Assembly: GCF_035645195.1 (NCBI RefSeq)
Contig: NZ_DASQNA010000016.1
Coordinates: forward strand, 116,757-180,756
Reading direction: 5' to 3'
Length of the DNA stretch: 64,000 nucleotides
From: Paenibacillus sp.
Lineage (GTDB): Bacteria; Bacillota; Bacilli; Paenibacillales; YIM-B00363
This document shows, one piece after another, positions 1 to 8,779 of this stretch (positions are counted from its first letter, which is position 1; every line of letters begins with the position of its first letter). Below the pieces are notes generated by a model. The model did not search any database. It was not told where the DNA came from and saw only the letters and a list, made by a program, of their open reading frames with translations. The translations under genes and the position numbers were made by a program.

Positions 1-862
1 TCGGTTTAGAAAAAACGGCTTTGCCGGATTCGTCGTAAGCTGCAAGCCTGTATACATAGGTGTGCCCGGCGAAGGCGTAATGATCCGTGAACTCCGGCTT
101 ATCTAAAGCGAAGTCGTTCATTTTAACATACGGCTCTCCATTATCCGATCGGTAGACATCAAATTGCGACCCGGAGACCGCCTTCAAAGGCAATACGATA
201 GGACCTTCCACGACTTGGTATACTTCTATAGCTTGCTCTAGGTCCTTCTTTGGATCACCGAGTACCGTTGTTTCTTCCGTCGGCTTCGGATTCTCCGGTT
301 TTGGTTTTTCCGGCGTTGGTTTTTCCGGCGTTGGTTTTTCCGGTTTCGGGTTCTCCGGCACCGTCGATTCGCCGCCGGCATTCCCGCCGGCGGTTTCGAT
401 TGCGTACGAGAAGAACACCTTCGTAATGGCCCCGCTGTAATCCTCGTTATACCGATCAATGCGAAGCTTCGCATATTTACCGTCGTGCAGCTGAATTACG
501 TAAATCGTACCCTTCCCGACTTTCTGCGTATTCGAGAAGCGGAGCCCGGCTAAGGAGGTGGATGCTTCGAATGTCTCGCCATCGACCACGGCGATCGCGC
601 TTGCGCCTATGCTTCCTTTATAATCGATGACAACGTCCGCTTCGGCTGCGCCCGCCATTTGCTGTCGGGCCAGATTTAAACCGCCCTTGTCGAGAACATT
701 CCCCGACCAATTCAAGGTGTATATACTAGGCGAGTCATAAGTGCCTGTCTGCACGGCGCCCCAGCTCGTCATGGAGGCGGCTCCGGCTTTCCCGAGCGGG
801 AGCAGAAGCAGGATGAGGCACAAACCGATCAGCGTCTTAAAGTACAAATATTTATTGGTCAA
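1..862 (-). CDS. Secreted protein, 3' end cut by window edge
   Basis: Reads off the left edge; about 287 residues are visible. I chose the TTG at 862 because AAGGGGAG lies a suitable distance upstream, and the neighbouring paralogue has the same TTG-ACN start. A signal peptide follows (Thr-Asn-Lys, then a Leu-rich core ending near Gly-Lys-Ala-Gly-Ala-Ala). The next 150 residues resemble the N-terminal region of the upstream gene (shared pattern TGxY...YTLNWSGNVLD.GG and LxDG.YAKLxIDR). A proline-rich linker with KPTPEKPTPEKP-type repeats follows, then a fibronectin-like stretch. The gene starts 13 bases after the upstream stop, so the two are probably cotranscribed. Exported surface or wall-associated protein; function unknown. 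Confidence 0.75.
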   Translation of the reverse strand, partial: MTNKYLYFKTLIGLCLILLLLPLGKAGAASMTSWGAVQTGTYDSPSIYTLNWSGNVLDKGGLNLARQQMAGAAEADVVIDYKGSIGASAIAVVDGETFEASTSLAGLRFSNTQKVGKGTIYVIQLHDGKYAKLRIDRYNEDYSGAITKVFFSYAIETAGGNAGGESTVPENPKPEKPTPEKPTPEKPKPENPKPTEETTVLGDPKKDLEQAIEVYQVVEGPIVLPLKAVSGSQFDVYRSDNGEPYVKMNDFALDKPEFTDHYAFAGHTYVYRLAAYDESGKAVFSKP

Positions 863-875
863 TGAGGTTCTCCCC

Positions 876-2669
876 TTATTTCTTCAAGCTTGCAATATAA
901 TAGGGCAGCCACATGGCGCTGCCGTCCGCCCATTTACCGGCGTCGTAGGCCACCATTGTTTTGCCGTTTCCATTATATAGCAGCGACCAATTAATACCGT
1001 CCGGTCCGTTCTCCAGAATGATGGAGTACTCATAACCGTATACCTCATTGACCTTAGACGGCCGCCATTTCCCGGATACCGTTGTCTTTGTCTTAAAGGT
1101 ATAAGTTCCGTCCGCATGAATCGTCAGGGTGCCTCCATCGGCGCCTGGGTTATATTCATGTGTAGCGTAATTGCCCGTATCCTTGTAATACAAATTTGTC
1201 GCGCCGCCCTCGATCCAAAGATCGTAGTTTCCAACGAAGGACGTGAAATCATATTCTTTCGTCGCGAATTGGTCAATTTGGTCCGGATTGTCGGAAGCTT
1301 TCACACCTTCATAAGTCGGTATCCAGTAGACCGTAATTTTCGTATTGTACAAAGCATTATTGGAATAGGCTCCTTTTCTGAGCAGTTCAATCTTACCTTC
1401 CGTCAGCGGAACAACCGCCCAGTCCGCCTCTTCCATAGCACGGTGTAAAATAAGCGAGGAGGGGTTGTTTTCCACCTCGTTTTCCTTTGCGATGCTCCAT
1501 ACGCCGGCATACTCGCCTTGGTGCCTCATTTTGATAGCGTAGGTGCCGTCTTGATAGATGCTTAATGATCCGCTTTGCGGATCCGATGCCGAAGACTCTT
1601 TGATTCGAACATCCCAATTACCGAACATGGATACAACGAATCCTTGTCCTTGCGCCGGCTTTTGAACGGAGGTCTGATTCGGTAGTGCAGCAGCCAATTC
1701 GCCTGAAATTGTAATGGAACCTGTTGCTTGATCGAATTGCACCTGCTGGTTGAAATTTTCGCTGATGAACCGGAGCGGTACGAGTGTTGACTGACCGATG
1801 ATCCTTGGCGGAACATCCAGTTTCTTGCTTACCCCGTTGATCATCGCTGTCGGTTTGTTAATCCACAGTTCGATCGTCTGTGTGCCCGAGGTTAGGCTGA
1901 TTTTCTGCTCAGCCCCATCCCATTTCACTTCGGCTCCTAGCGCTTCGGCCAGGAAGCGGAACGGTACGAGCGTGGTGCCGTTCACGACGGCCGGCGGCGC
2001 TTGCAGCGTTGTTTGCTTACCCTGTACGATAGCGGAGTTTTGGCCGATTGTAAGCGTAATGGAAGATTTACCTTTCGAGACTGGTGCAGGCGTCGGAGCG
2101 ACGGGGGGTTGGGTCGGTGCGGATTCCGGTTTGGGGACTGCCGGGGGAACTTCCTGCACCGGTGTAATCGTACTGGGTGCCGCAGCCTCCCGCTCCAGCA
2201 CATAACTGAAGGAGACGCTTTGGTAGGAAGACCCATTCTCAGGGGACAGTCGATCAATCTGAAGCTTCGCGTAACGGCCATCGCTGAGCATTACTAGGTA
2301 AATGTCGCCCGCCGCTAAGGTATACGAATTCGTAAAACCCGTAAGATCCCGGGACGTTGAGGCGGTCAGCGGTTCGTTGGGCAATTTCAAGATTGACGCA
2401 GCCCCGATTGCGCCGTACTGATTGATGACAAAGTCAGCTTCCGTCGGTTCGGCGGTGGTACGCTGCTCAGAAAGCGCGAAGCCTCCCCGATCTAAAACGT
2501 TTCCAGACCAATTCAGTGTATAGGGATGGAGAGGCTGGTAGATTCCGGTTTTGACCTCCCCCCATTGCAAGGCGCCGCTGCCCGCCTCCGCCTGAATGGG
2601 CTGAGAAGAGAACGGCAGCAGCAGGGTTGCTACGACAACCGAAAGCAGGAAGGTGAATACTTTTGTCAA
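876..2669 (-). CDS. Secreted stalk-domain protein (copper amine oxidase-like N-terminal domain)
   Basis: About 597 residues. The TTG at 2669 is preferred over a GTG nine bases upstream because GAAGGAG is 8 bases before it. There is a signal peptide (to about residue 30), then a domain of about 130 residues shared with the downstream gene. A Pro-rich linker follows, then the duplicated motif VNGTTLVPFRFLAEALGAEV and STLVPLRFISENFNQQV, typical of the PF07833 stalk domain found in exported Paenibacillus proteins. The C-terminal half contains two related repeats with a DGTY.(I/F)K pattern (around residues 350 and 500). Likely exported and wall-associated. The PF07833 domain does not imply amine oxidase activity: no catalytic amine oxidase domain is present. 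Confidence 0.8.
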   Translation of the reverse strand: MTKVFTFLLSVVVATLLLPFSSQPIQAEAGSGALQWGEVKTGIYQPLHPYTLNWSGNVLDRGGFALSEQRTTAEPTEADFVINQYGAIGAASILKLPNEPLTASTSRDLTGFTNSYTLAAGDIYLVMLSDGRYAKLQIDRLSPENGSSYQSVSFSYVLEREAAAPSTITPVQEVPPAVPKPESAPTQPPVAPTPAPVSKGKSSITLTIGQNSAIVQGKQTTLQAPPAVVNGTTLVPFRFLAEALGAEVKWDGAEQKISLTSGTQTIELWINKPTAMINGVSKKLDVPPRIIGQSTLVPLRFISENFNQQVQFDQATGSITISGELAAALPNQTSVQKPAQGQGFVVSMFGNWDVRIKESSASDPQSGSLSIYQDGTYAIKMRHQGEYAGVWSIAKENEVENNPSSLILHRAMEEADWAVVPLTEGKIELLRKGAYSNNALYNTKITVYWIPTYEGVKASDNPDQIDQFATKEYDFTSFVGNYDLWIEGGATNLYYKDTGNYATHEYNPGADGGTLTIHADGTYTFKTKTTVSGKWRPSKVNEVYGYEYSIILENGPDGINWSLLYNGNGKTMVAYDAGKWADGSAMWLPYYIASLKK

Positions 2670-2730
2670 ATGGCACACTCCTTCGAATTCTAATATGGTT
2701 TTATTCGGTTCGCGAGGAAATTTCGATTAA

Positions 2731-2736
2731 ATTGTA
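2731..2736 (-). promoter_or_regulatory. Possible extended -10 element for the secreted-protein operon
   Basis: On the minus strand TGC-TACAAT reads toward the 876-2669 gene, about 60 bases upstream of its start. No good -35 is visible at 17 bases, so this would rely on the extended -10. Confidence 0.35.
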
Positions 2737-2857
2737 GCATATTAGTCGGATATTTTGGGCACATTTCAGGAATAATTTGTGCCTTAAGCCGGATACGTGC
2801 GAAGCCCATAATCCATCTAAAGAAGTAAAAAAGTCCTCAGTTACAGTGAAATTATGC

Positions 2858-2871
2858 AGAAAGCGCTTGTT
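2858..2871. promoter_or_regulatory. cre-like palindrome (weak)
   Basis: AGAAAGCGCTTGTT matches 12 of 14 positions of the CcpA cre consensus TGWAARCGYTWNCW. It lies in the 323-base gap between the secreted-protein operon and the GIY-YIG gene. The rest of that gap holds the putative -10 (2731-2736) and a terminator (2935-2976). No further gene is seen there. Confidence 0.2.
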
Positions 2872-2934
2872 ACTATTCTTAATTTTATTTTCCCATTTTC
2901 TAGAAAACAGGTAACGGGACTAATTTCTACAACG

Positions 2935-2976
2935 AAAAAAGCAATGTGCCTATCCCCTTGGGATTCGGCGCATTGC
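2935..2976 (-). terminator. Rho-independent terminator of the GIY-YIG gene
   Basis: Stem GCAATGTGCC / GGCGCATTGC (one G-T pair) followed on the minus strand by a T6 tract, 16 bases after the stop of the gene starting at 3346. Confidence 0.8.
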
Positions 2977-2992
2977 TCCTGTTGATCGACAT

Positions 2993-3346
2993 TTATGGAT
3001 TTATTTTATCTACGTTGTATTTTGCCCCAAGCTTGTTCGCTATATAGATTTCGTAAATTTCCCGCTCCACGGGATCCTCTACGATGCACACCTCTATTTT
3101 CGCCACTTCATCCCTGTGATTCTTGATGGGCGAGACGGTATCCTCAAAATGCTTCTTAATCCGCTGCCGTAACTTCCGAGCCTTTCCGACAAAGAGCAGT
3201 TCGTCCTTGCCGTTGTAGAACATGAAGATGCCGCCTTTTTCCCTGGTGATCAGGTGGAAATCCGTAAACCCATAAATATGACTCAATTCTGGAGCCTCTT
3301 GTTTATAGATCGTTACTTCCGGCGTTGGGATGGTAATCGTTATCAA
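2993..3346 (-). CDS. GIY-YIG nuclease-fold protein
   Basis: 117 residues beginning at a TTG with AGAGGA upstream. The region from about residue 33 fits the GIY-YIG fold: GGIFMFY as the first strand, FVGKA as the YIG-equivalent, then Arg-rich helix RKLRQRIKKHF and a Glu (VEREIYEIY) in the position of the catalytic acid. This is a stand-alone short form like those common in Bacilli. The substrate is unknown, and the departures from the canonical GIY/YIG triplets leave activity uncertain. It is transcribed alone, with its own terminator. Confidence 0.75.
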   Translation of the reverse strand: MITITIPTPEVTIYKQEAPELSHIYGFTDFHLITREKGGIFMFYNGKDELLFVGKARKLRQRIKKHFEDTVSPIKNHRDEVAKIEVCIVEDPVEREIYEIYIANKLGAKYNVDKINP

Positions 3347-3403
3347 GTTTAACCACGTCCTCTTAACATATAGGGTTACATCGTAACATAGATAATCGTT
3401 ATC
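3332..3403. repeat. Pair of near-identical 13-bp palindromic elements
   Basis: GGTAATCGTTATC at 3332-3344 and GATAATCGTTATC at 3391-3403 differ at one base and lie 59 bases apart. The first overlaps the start codon of the GIY-YIG gene and the second lies in its promoter region. This arrangement fits operators for a repressor, possibly autoregulation. They resemble a core Fur hexamer pair but are too short to call a Fur box. Confidence 0.4.
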
Positions 3404-3441
3404 GTCTCTTTAAAAGTAGTATATACCTATATGGATCGCTG

Positions 3442-4995
3442 CTATTCAAAATGGTTAATCAACGCCAATGCCTCTTCATGATCAGGCTCGAGCTCCAACA
3501 ATTTTCGTAAGTACATCACCGCATCTTCGACTAACCCTAACTCGAAACAACAAATGGATAGACAATAAAAAACGGTTGATACGACCTCTTCCCGCTCCTG
3601 ACGTATCGAAGTTTCCAAAAACCATTTGGATTTTTCGTACATCCCCATCTCAAACAGTACCAATCCGGCATCGAGCGCTAAGTCATAACGCTGCTGCTCC
3701 ATGGCGTAATACGATGACCACATCATCTGTATGCCTCTCACAATATCCTGCTTTTCTTCGTCGTTTGCATCCGGTAATAGTTTGGATATCTGCTTCGTGT
3801 TCTGAACGAAAAATTCTGCATCATATCCGCCCAAACGCCAAAAACTTAATAATTGCTGCATTCCCATGCTATCTTGATTGCGATCCACCCAGACCTTCAA
3901 ACTAAAAAACTCGTCCGGACCGAAACGTTCAATACTTCGGCGAAAAGCCAATCGAATATTTGCATAATCCATGGGTTTGTCCAAGTTGAGTATACAGCCG
4001 ACATTTAAATTTTTATAATGATGCGGGGGGAATAACGCGGTTGCTCCTCTCTGCTCGAAGACGTGCCGAATCGCGTGGTAGTTTGCCGTTAAAGAGAAAC
4101 TTCCATGCAAGATCAACTCCGGCGGTTCCGCGAACTTCCAGCTATCCAGTAAGTGATCTCCTTTGTCCGCCGTGATCAATACGAATCCCGCTTGAGATAA
4201 CCGATTCAAACGTTCCAAACAATCTAACCCAGAGACAGGAAATAAAATATGCGAGTCTTCGAGTTGTTCCCGGTACATGGAAATGACATCATAGTAAGGG
4301 TAGTTTTTTTGTTCGTACTCAGGCGCCCGTCGATACTCATATTGTAAGGCGATTTGCTGTAACCATTCCGATGCTTTCATCTCATCGTTACGTTCGGGAT
4401 ATTCGACAATGACATCTGCTTCATAAATTTGCCCGTCACCAATATAAATCAATTCTTGTGGAATGCTATCAAAAAAGTAATTGGCAATAATGATTAACGG
4501 TTGTTTTACATCTCCTGCACGAATCGTCGTGCCGGATACAACGAGGTCTAGCACTGTATCATGGACTGCATCGAATCGCGCAAAATCCAGTAATCCCTCG
4601 GTAATATAAGATTGTAGGGCGGGATGTGCCTTCCAAGCCATCACATTGTTTATCGCCAGATCCGTCATGATATACCGGAACGAAGGCAGCGAGATCCCCG
4701 CGTAGTCCCTCAACTGGCACAACTCATGCAAGACATGGTAAGCAAGACGTCCCGCTCCTGCTCCAAGTTCCACAATGTAAACAGGATTTTCCAGATCCCC
4801 TTTATTGGCTCGGTCTTGAAGAAACCCAAAGATCATTTCTGCATATGCAGCGGCGATCATGGGATTACTCGTTATAAATTGAGGAACTTGGTCATTCCTC
4901 CACGCCTCCGTTCCTTCCTCTTCATAATATTTACGCTGGAAATCCCAAATAGGCGCTTCACTGAAGCGGTAACGTTCTTTTTTATACCCTGTCAT
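3442..4995 (-). CDS. SAM-dependent methyltransferase with C-terminal TPR repeats
   Basis: 517 residues, ATG start with AGGAGCG at good spacing. VYIVELGAGAGRLAYHVL (about residue 73) is the SAM-binding motif I. The surrounding sequence (NPMIAAAYAEMI before it; IIANYFFDSIPQELI later) resembles the MidA/NDUFAF7 family (PF02636), whose members methylate arginines in mitochondria. The last 120 residues form helical tetratricopeptide repeats (YDLALDAGLVLFEMGMYEKS; A..YLRKLLELEPDHEEALAL). The substrate is not predictable. It stands alone between two terminators. Confidence 0.75.
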   Translation of the reverse strand: MTGYKKERYRFSEAPIWDFQRKYYEEEGTEAWRNDQVPQFITSNPMIAAAYAEMIFGFLQDRANKGDLENPVYIVELGAGAGRLAYHVLHELCQLRDYAGISLPSFRYIMTDLAINNVMAWKAHPALQSYITEGLLDFARFDAVHDTVLDLVVSGTTIRAGDVKQPLIIIANYFFDSIPQELIYIGDGQIYEADVIVEYPERNDEMKASEWLQQIALQYEYRRAPEYEQKNYPYYDVISMYREQLEDSHILFPVSGLDCLERLNRLSQAGFVLITADKGDHLLDSWKFAEPPELILHGSFSLTANYHAIRHVFEQRGATALFPPHHYKNLNVGCILNLDKPMDYANIRLAFRRSIERFGPDEFFSLKVWVDRNQDSMGMQQLLSFWRLGGYDAEFFVQNTKQISKLLPDANDEEKQDIVRGIQMMWSSYYAMEQQRYDLALDAGLVLFEMGMYEKSKWFLETSIRQEREEVVSTVFYCLSICCFELGLVEDAVMYLRKLLELEPDHEEALALINHFE

Positions 4996-5231
4996 TTCAA
5001 CGCTCCTGCTCCCTGGGTGTTATTTCAAATCGCCGCGGCCATCCGCAAACATGGCTGCTCCTTTTTCATTTTCCCACTTTTGCCTTTATTTAAAACTTTG
5101 CTCCATGAACGGGTTGAACCCCTGACATGCCCTTACTATACTAACACCGAATGCCCGCGGCTAACAGCGAACTAACAAGATTCCGTCACTGCTGGCTGCG
5201 TCTCACTGTACTCCGTAACCGGTTGTCGGCG

Positions 5232-5260
5232 AAAAAAATAGCCTGCGACTACGCAGGCTA
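5232..5260 (-). terminator. Terminator of the RsbQ-like/kinase operon
   Basis: Perfect 9-bp stem TAGCCTGCG / CGCAGGCTA with a 4-base loop, followed on the minus strand by T7. It lies 24 bases beyond the kinase stop. The rest of 4996-5283 shows no gene. Confidence 0.9.
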
Positions 5261-5283
5261 GAAATGGATGTTCTACCAAACAA

Positions 5284-6732
5284 CTAATGCTCCGTTGGAA
5301 TATCGTTTTGCGACGTATTCCCTAATGGCAAAATTACCTTAACCGTGGTTCCTTCATTCAACCTGCTTGAAATGTTCAGCGATCCTTGATGGTCTTCAAT
5401 GATTTTACGACAAACCATAAGCCCTAACCCTGTTCCCTTTTCCTTTGTGGTATAGAAAGGTTCCCCAATTCGCTTCAGTTTGTCTTCGGGTATGCCCTCA
5501 CCCTGGTCAATAATGCGTAAGCAAATGCTGCCCTCTTCGTGTTTGTTAACCGATATCATCACTTGCCCGCCATTTGGCATTGCTTCTATCGCGTTTTTAA
5601 GGAAATTGATAAATATTTGCTTCATTTGATTCTCATCGCATTGTATGAAAGCCGGCACGTTATGTTCGCACTTCAATTTCACTTCAATATTGTACAAATG
5701 CACCTGCGGATCCATAAGTGTGCAAACCTGCTCAAGCAAGGCTCTTATATCCACTTGCTTTAATTTCGTAGCTTGCGGTTTGGCCAGGAGCAATAACTCG
5801 TTTAGAATGAGTTCGATTCTGTTCATTTCATCTGTCAAAATTTCAAAATAGTAAGGCTTTCCGTGACCCTCCGCTTTCATCAATTGATGAAATCCCTTGA
5901 TCGACGTTAAAGGATTACGAATTTCATGGGCAATGCTCGCAGCAAGCTGACCCGCTAAGCTCAGTTTCTCCGAATTCAAAAGCAGCTCATGGGTCTTTTT
6001 CCTTTCTGTGATATCCCGTATGATGGCACTCCAGTAATATTCGCCGTTCGTTTGCCAACAATTGAGAGAGATCTCCGCAGGGAACTCCGTGCCGTCCTTT
6101 CGAAGTCCGCTCAATTCGACCATTCGTCCAATCGCCATGGATTGTCCTGTGTCGCGGAGACGCTTAAGGCCTCGACGGTATGTCTCTTTGAGATGCTCAG
6201 GCACAATAATCTCGAGATCTTGTCCGATGGCTTCCTGTTCTTTATAGCCAAAAAGCGCCTCTGCCCCTTTATTCCACGCTATAATTTTCGTGCTTTGATT
6301 TGCCAAAATAATGGCGTCGCTTACCGATTCGACGATCGCTTGCTTGGCCTGCTGCGCTGCTTTCTTCGCGAGTAGCAGCTCATGTTCGAGTTTTTTTCTA
6401 TTCACTGTTTTAATAAAGATACAATCAATGACCGTTACTCCGTCCTGTTCGCGACACATCCCATTAAGGAGGACTGGCACTTCAGACCCGTCGCCGGATT
6501 GCAAAGTGAAGTACATCTCCTCCACCTTGCCATGCATCTTCAGCATAGGAAAAATATACACTTGGTAGAAAAGCTTGCTCGGCTCCGTTAAAATTGCATC
6601 CACATGCCGACCCTCAATATTGCTGCGCTCTGCATTGATCCACTCCAAGAGCTTATCATTCATCGACTGAATGAAGCCCTCTAGAGATAATGATAAAAAC
6701 CCACATGGCAACTGATTTGCATGGATGATCAT
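5284..6732 (-). CDS. Cytoplasmic PAS-PAS sensor histidine kinase
   Basis: 482 residues with no membrane segment. The order is PAS-like (about 5-105), a helical linker rich in Ala/Lys, PAS (about 133-243, ending DITERKK), HisKA with the phospho-acceptor His269 in AHEIRNPL, and HATPase_c with N-box ([10 protein letters not shown]), G1 (DQGEGIP) and G2 (KGTGLGL). The second PAS resembles those of sporulation kinases and nitrogen-type sensors. Its ATG overlaps the stop of the upstream RsbQ-like gene (ATGA), so translation is probably coupled. No response regulator lies nearby, so the partner must be encoded elsewhere; Spo0F/Spo0A-type regulators are possible. In known systems RsbQ acts on a PAS domain, which makes one of these PAS domains the likely input site. 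Confidence 0.85.
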   Translation of the reverse strand: MIIHANQLPCGFLSLSLEGFIQSMNDKLLEWINAERSNIEGRHVDAILTEPSKLFYQVYIFPMLKMHGKVEEMYFTLQSGDGSEVPVLLNGMCREQDGVTVIDCIFIKTVNRKKLEHELLLAKKAAQQAKQAIVESVSDAIILANQSTKIIAWNKGAEALFGYKEQEAIGQDLEIIVPEHLKETYRRGLKRLRDTGQSMAIGRMVELSGLRKDGTEFPAEISLNCWQTNGEYYWSAIIRDITERKKTHELLLNSEKLSLAGQLAASIAHEIRNPLTSIKGFHQLMKAEGHGKPYYFEILTDEMNRIELILNELLLLAKPQATKLKQVDIRALLEQVCTLMDPQVHLYNIEVKLKCEHNVPAFIQCDENQMKQIFINFLKNAIEAMPNGGQVMISVNKHEEGSICLRIIDQGEGIPEDKLKRIGEPFYTTKEKGTGLGLMVCRKIIEDHQGSLNISSRLNEGTTVKVILPLGNTSQNDIPTEH

Positions 6733-7547
6733 TTATCTTGCGACATTGTGAGGTAGTCATTGATCAGTGCTACGGTTTCCTCCGGATGGCTCAAATGAGG
6801 ACAGTGTCCCGTTGCTTGCATATATCGGATGTCGCTGCCAGGCATGTGGCGAAGAAGGTATTCCCCTACTTCTCTTGGAGCGATCGCGTCTTCAGCGCAT
6901 TGCAAAACAAGCGACGGAACGGTCGCTTTCGATAATTCCTTCCGGTAATCAGATAAGAAGGTCGCCTTTGCGAAGTTGACGGCAATGACCGGATCGGTCG
7001 AACAGAAGCTTTCTTCCAATTCCCCGGATAATTCCGGGCGATCCGCATTTTGCATAATAATAGGGGCCAGATAATTTGCCCATTGGATATAATTTTTCTC
7101 CATCAATTCAATGAGACCTTCCAACGCGCTCATTTCAAACCCGCCGGCGTACTCAGGAGGATCATTCAAATAACACGGAGAAGGTCCGATCATGATGAGT
7201 CGTTCGAAGTACTTGGGATCCTGTATAGAAGCGAGCAGGCCGATCATCCCGCTGACGGAGTGTCCTACGAAAATAGCCTTCTCTAATTGGAGAGAAGCAA
7301 GGACATCCAATACATCTTGGGCATAACCGGAGAGTTGACTGTATCTTGTATGGTCGTAGTATCGAAGGTCGGTCTTTCCTGCGCCTACATAATCGAAGGT
7401 AATAACGCGATAATCTTGTTCAAACGCCGGAGCGACATACCTCCACATTCTCTGATCGCAACCGAAACCTGGAGCAAAGATGATGACCTTATCGCCAGAT
7501 CCTGTTATTTTCACGTCATTTCGCTTTATAATATCGATGTTGTCCAC
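6729..7547 (-). CDS. RsbQ-like alpha/beta hydrolase
   Basis: 272 residues from the GTG at 7547, chosen because AAGGAGG lies 8 bases upstream and the length then matches B. subtilis RsbQ. The family signature is strong: [11 protein letters not shown] near the N-terminus, nucleophile Ser97 in [19 protein letters not shown], Asp220 in CAEDAIAP and His248 in TGHCPHLS, one residue offset from the RsbQ triad. RsbQ is a serine hydrolase of the KAI2/D14 type that activates the PAS domain of the RsbP phosphatase during energy stress. Here the cotranscribed partner is a PAS histidine kinase instead. The likely role is making or handling a small ligand sensed by that kinase. Confidence 0.88.
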   Translation of the reverse strand: MDNIDIIKRNDVKITGSGDKVIIFAPGFGCDQRMWRYVAPAFEQDYRVITFDYVGAGKTDLRYYDHTRYSQLSGYAQDVLDVLASLQLEKAIFVGHSVSGMIGLLASIQDPKYFERLIMIGPSPCYLNDPPEYAGGFEMSALEGLIELMEKNYIQWANYLAPIIMQNADRPELSGELEESFCSTDPVIAVNFAKATFLSDYRKELSKATVPSLVLQCAEDAIAPREVGEYLLRHMPGSDIRYMQATGHCPHLSHPEETVALINDYLTMSQDK

Positions 7548-7859
7548 ACAGAGCTCCTCCTTCATTATAAAACGAGAAACATTATGAAATTGAAATATTA
7601 TCCTAACAATGAATTCTAACAAATTATTTGAAATAATTATACATTTTTTCGGAAAATCAGCCTCAGCAGGATCATTCCGTTAGGTCTGTAGCAAGCTATT
7701 TTTGAACAACCCACCCTTTTCAAATTTGTAACCACCCTAAGGAATTCTACATAGACTAATATGGAATATACAGGTGGAACTGGCGGAAAGCATACCTAAA
7801 ATGACGGCTGCGAGCTCCTGGACTACAAAATGCGGCTCAAAGAGGCTTGGCTAAAATCC

Positions 7860-7962
7860 AAGGGTATTCTGACAAAAAGGGAAAGAGGGCAAGCCCTACA
7901 AGGCGGCCGTGGTGGCTTGCGCCAACACGTTTATGCCATCCTTAGTAAGAGCTAGCCCTCTC
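7860..7962 (+). pseudogene. Possible IS110-family transposase remnant (C-terminal end)
   Basis: A short stretch encodes EGKPYKAAVVACANTF (7885-7932), which resembles the conserved C-terminal region of IS110/IS1111 transposases. The reading frame breaks just upstream inside an A/G run (YSDKKGK in another frame) and no intact gene surrounds it. The rest of 7548-8000 shows no coding signal I can support. Confidence 0.3.
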
Positions 7963-8000
7963 GAACCTAACACATAATCACTTGACAAGCATCGCTGATG

Positions 8001-8243
8001 TTACTGTCCAGCCTCTTCTTCTTCTTCCTCTTCTTCCTCTGCTGCGCCGAAGGACAATCCATCAATCTTACCAGAATCCATGATCACTACCTGACCTTCT
8101 TCGTCTACAAAATAGGCCAACTCGTCATTAAGGTTCATAAATTTCTGAACAACAACCGGTGCTCCGTTCAAATAAACGGTCCCGAGTGTATAATTGGGCG
8201 GCAGCTTCTTCAAGAGATCCACAATGGATTTTTGGCAATTCAT
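8001..8243 (-). CDS. Small protein with poly-glutamate tail (paralogue 1)
   Basis: 80 residues, ATG start with AAAGGAGAGG upstream. The core pattern is LLKKLPPNYTLGTVYLNGAPVVV, then a YFVDEEGQVV segment and KIDGLSF, followed by a tail of nine consecutive Glu residues (AAEEEEEEEEE) ending AGQ. Two further copies of the core lie upstream (8314-8568 and within 8856-9503). No signal peptide or membrane segment. The family is not one I recognise. The gap to the upstream paralogue is 70 bases, so they are probably cotranscribed. Confidence 0.8.
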   Translation of the reverse strand: MNCQKSIVDLLKKLPPNYTLGTVYLNGAPVVVQKFMNLNDELAYFVDEEGQVVIMDSGKIDGLSFGAAEEEEEEEEEAGQ

Positions 8244-8313
8244 GTTATACCTCTCCTTTATATGAATAATAGGGGATAAAGTTTAGCTTTGTTCCCTTCT
8301 TAGAACCGTCAAT

Positions 8314-8568
8314 TTATTGAGCTTCCTCTTCCTCTTCTTCTTCTTCCTCTTCGGCTGGGGCAAAAGAAATTCCATCGATCTTGTGGGAGTCAAGCACCAC
8401 AACTTGGCCGTCTGCAATGAAGTAACCGAGATCATCGCTATCAAGGTTAGAGAATTGGGTAACCGGTACCGGTTGACCGTTCAAGTAAATCGTTCCAACG
8501 GAATAGTTCGGAGGCAATTTCTCCAGCAATTTGCTCAAACGATTCTTCTCGACATGGTTTCCACTCAT
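8314..8568 (-). CDS. Small protein with poly-glutamate tail (paralogue 2)
   Basis: 84 residues from the ATG at 8568, chosen because AAAGGAGTG is well placed; an upstream extension to 8697 lacks such a site. The core LPPNYSVGTIYLNGQPVPV ... DGQVVVLDSHKIDGISF is closely related to paralogue 1, and the tail is a run of ten Glu residues. The two genes look like a tandem duplication. A sigma-K-like promoter 210 bases upstream suggests late mother-cell expression, which would fit a spore-coat or coat-associated role. That role is inference only. Confidence 0.8.
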   Translation of the reverse strand: MSGNHVEKNRLSKLLEKLPPNYSVGTIYLNGQPVPVTQFSNLDSDDLGYFIADGQVVVLDSHKIDGISFAPAEEEEEEEEEEAQ

Positions 8569-8741
8569 AGAAAACACTCCTTTAAGTTTTCTTTTTTTTA
8601 GATAATACCTTTGAAGCTCCACCCAAACGACCTGATTGCCTTCTCTTCTTCTTTTATATAACCCCCTTCCAACTGAAAACTGCTCCCTTGTACTCATAGT
8701 GAGAACAAGGAAAGCAATAAAATTCCCCCCTACAACAAAGT

Positions 8742-8772
8742 GTTGGTTTACACCAACCTCCTGAGCTAGGAG
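8742..8772 (-). other. Two adjacent hairpins in the leader of the poly-Glu operon
   Basis: GTTGGT-ttac-ACCAAC (8742-8757) and CTCCT-gagct-AGGAG (8758-8772) are perfect and contiguous. They lie between the putative promoter at 8780-8806 and the gene at 8568. No U-tract follows, so they are not simple terminators. They may stabilise the mRNA or be protein-binding sites. Confidence 0.4.
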
Positions 8773-8779
8773 ATTACTT

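Noticed and set aside
3391..3403. Fur box reading of GATAATCGTTATC
   Set aside because: It contains only one pair of the hexamer repeats needed and no iron-related gene is adjacent.
4624..5175. Plus-strand open frame of 183 codons
   Set aside because: It lies mostly opposite the methyltransferase gene and has no family resemblance or good start site.
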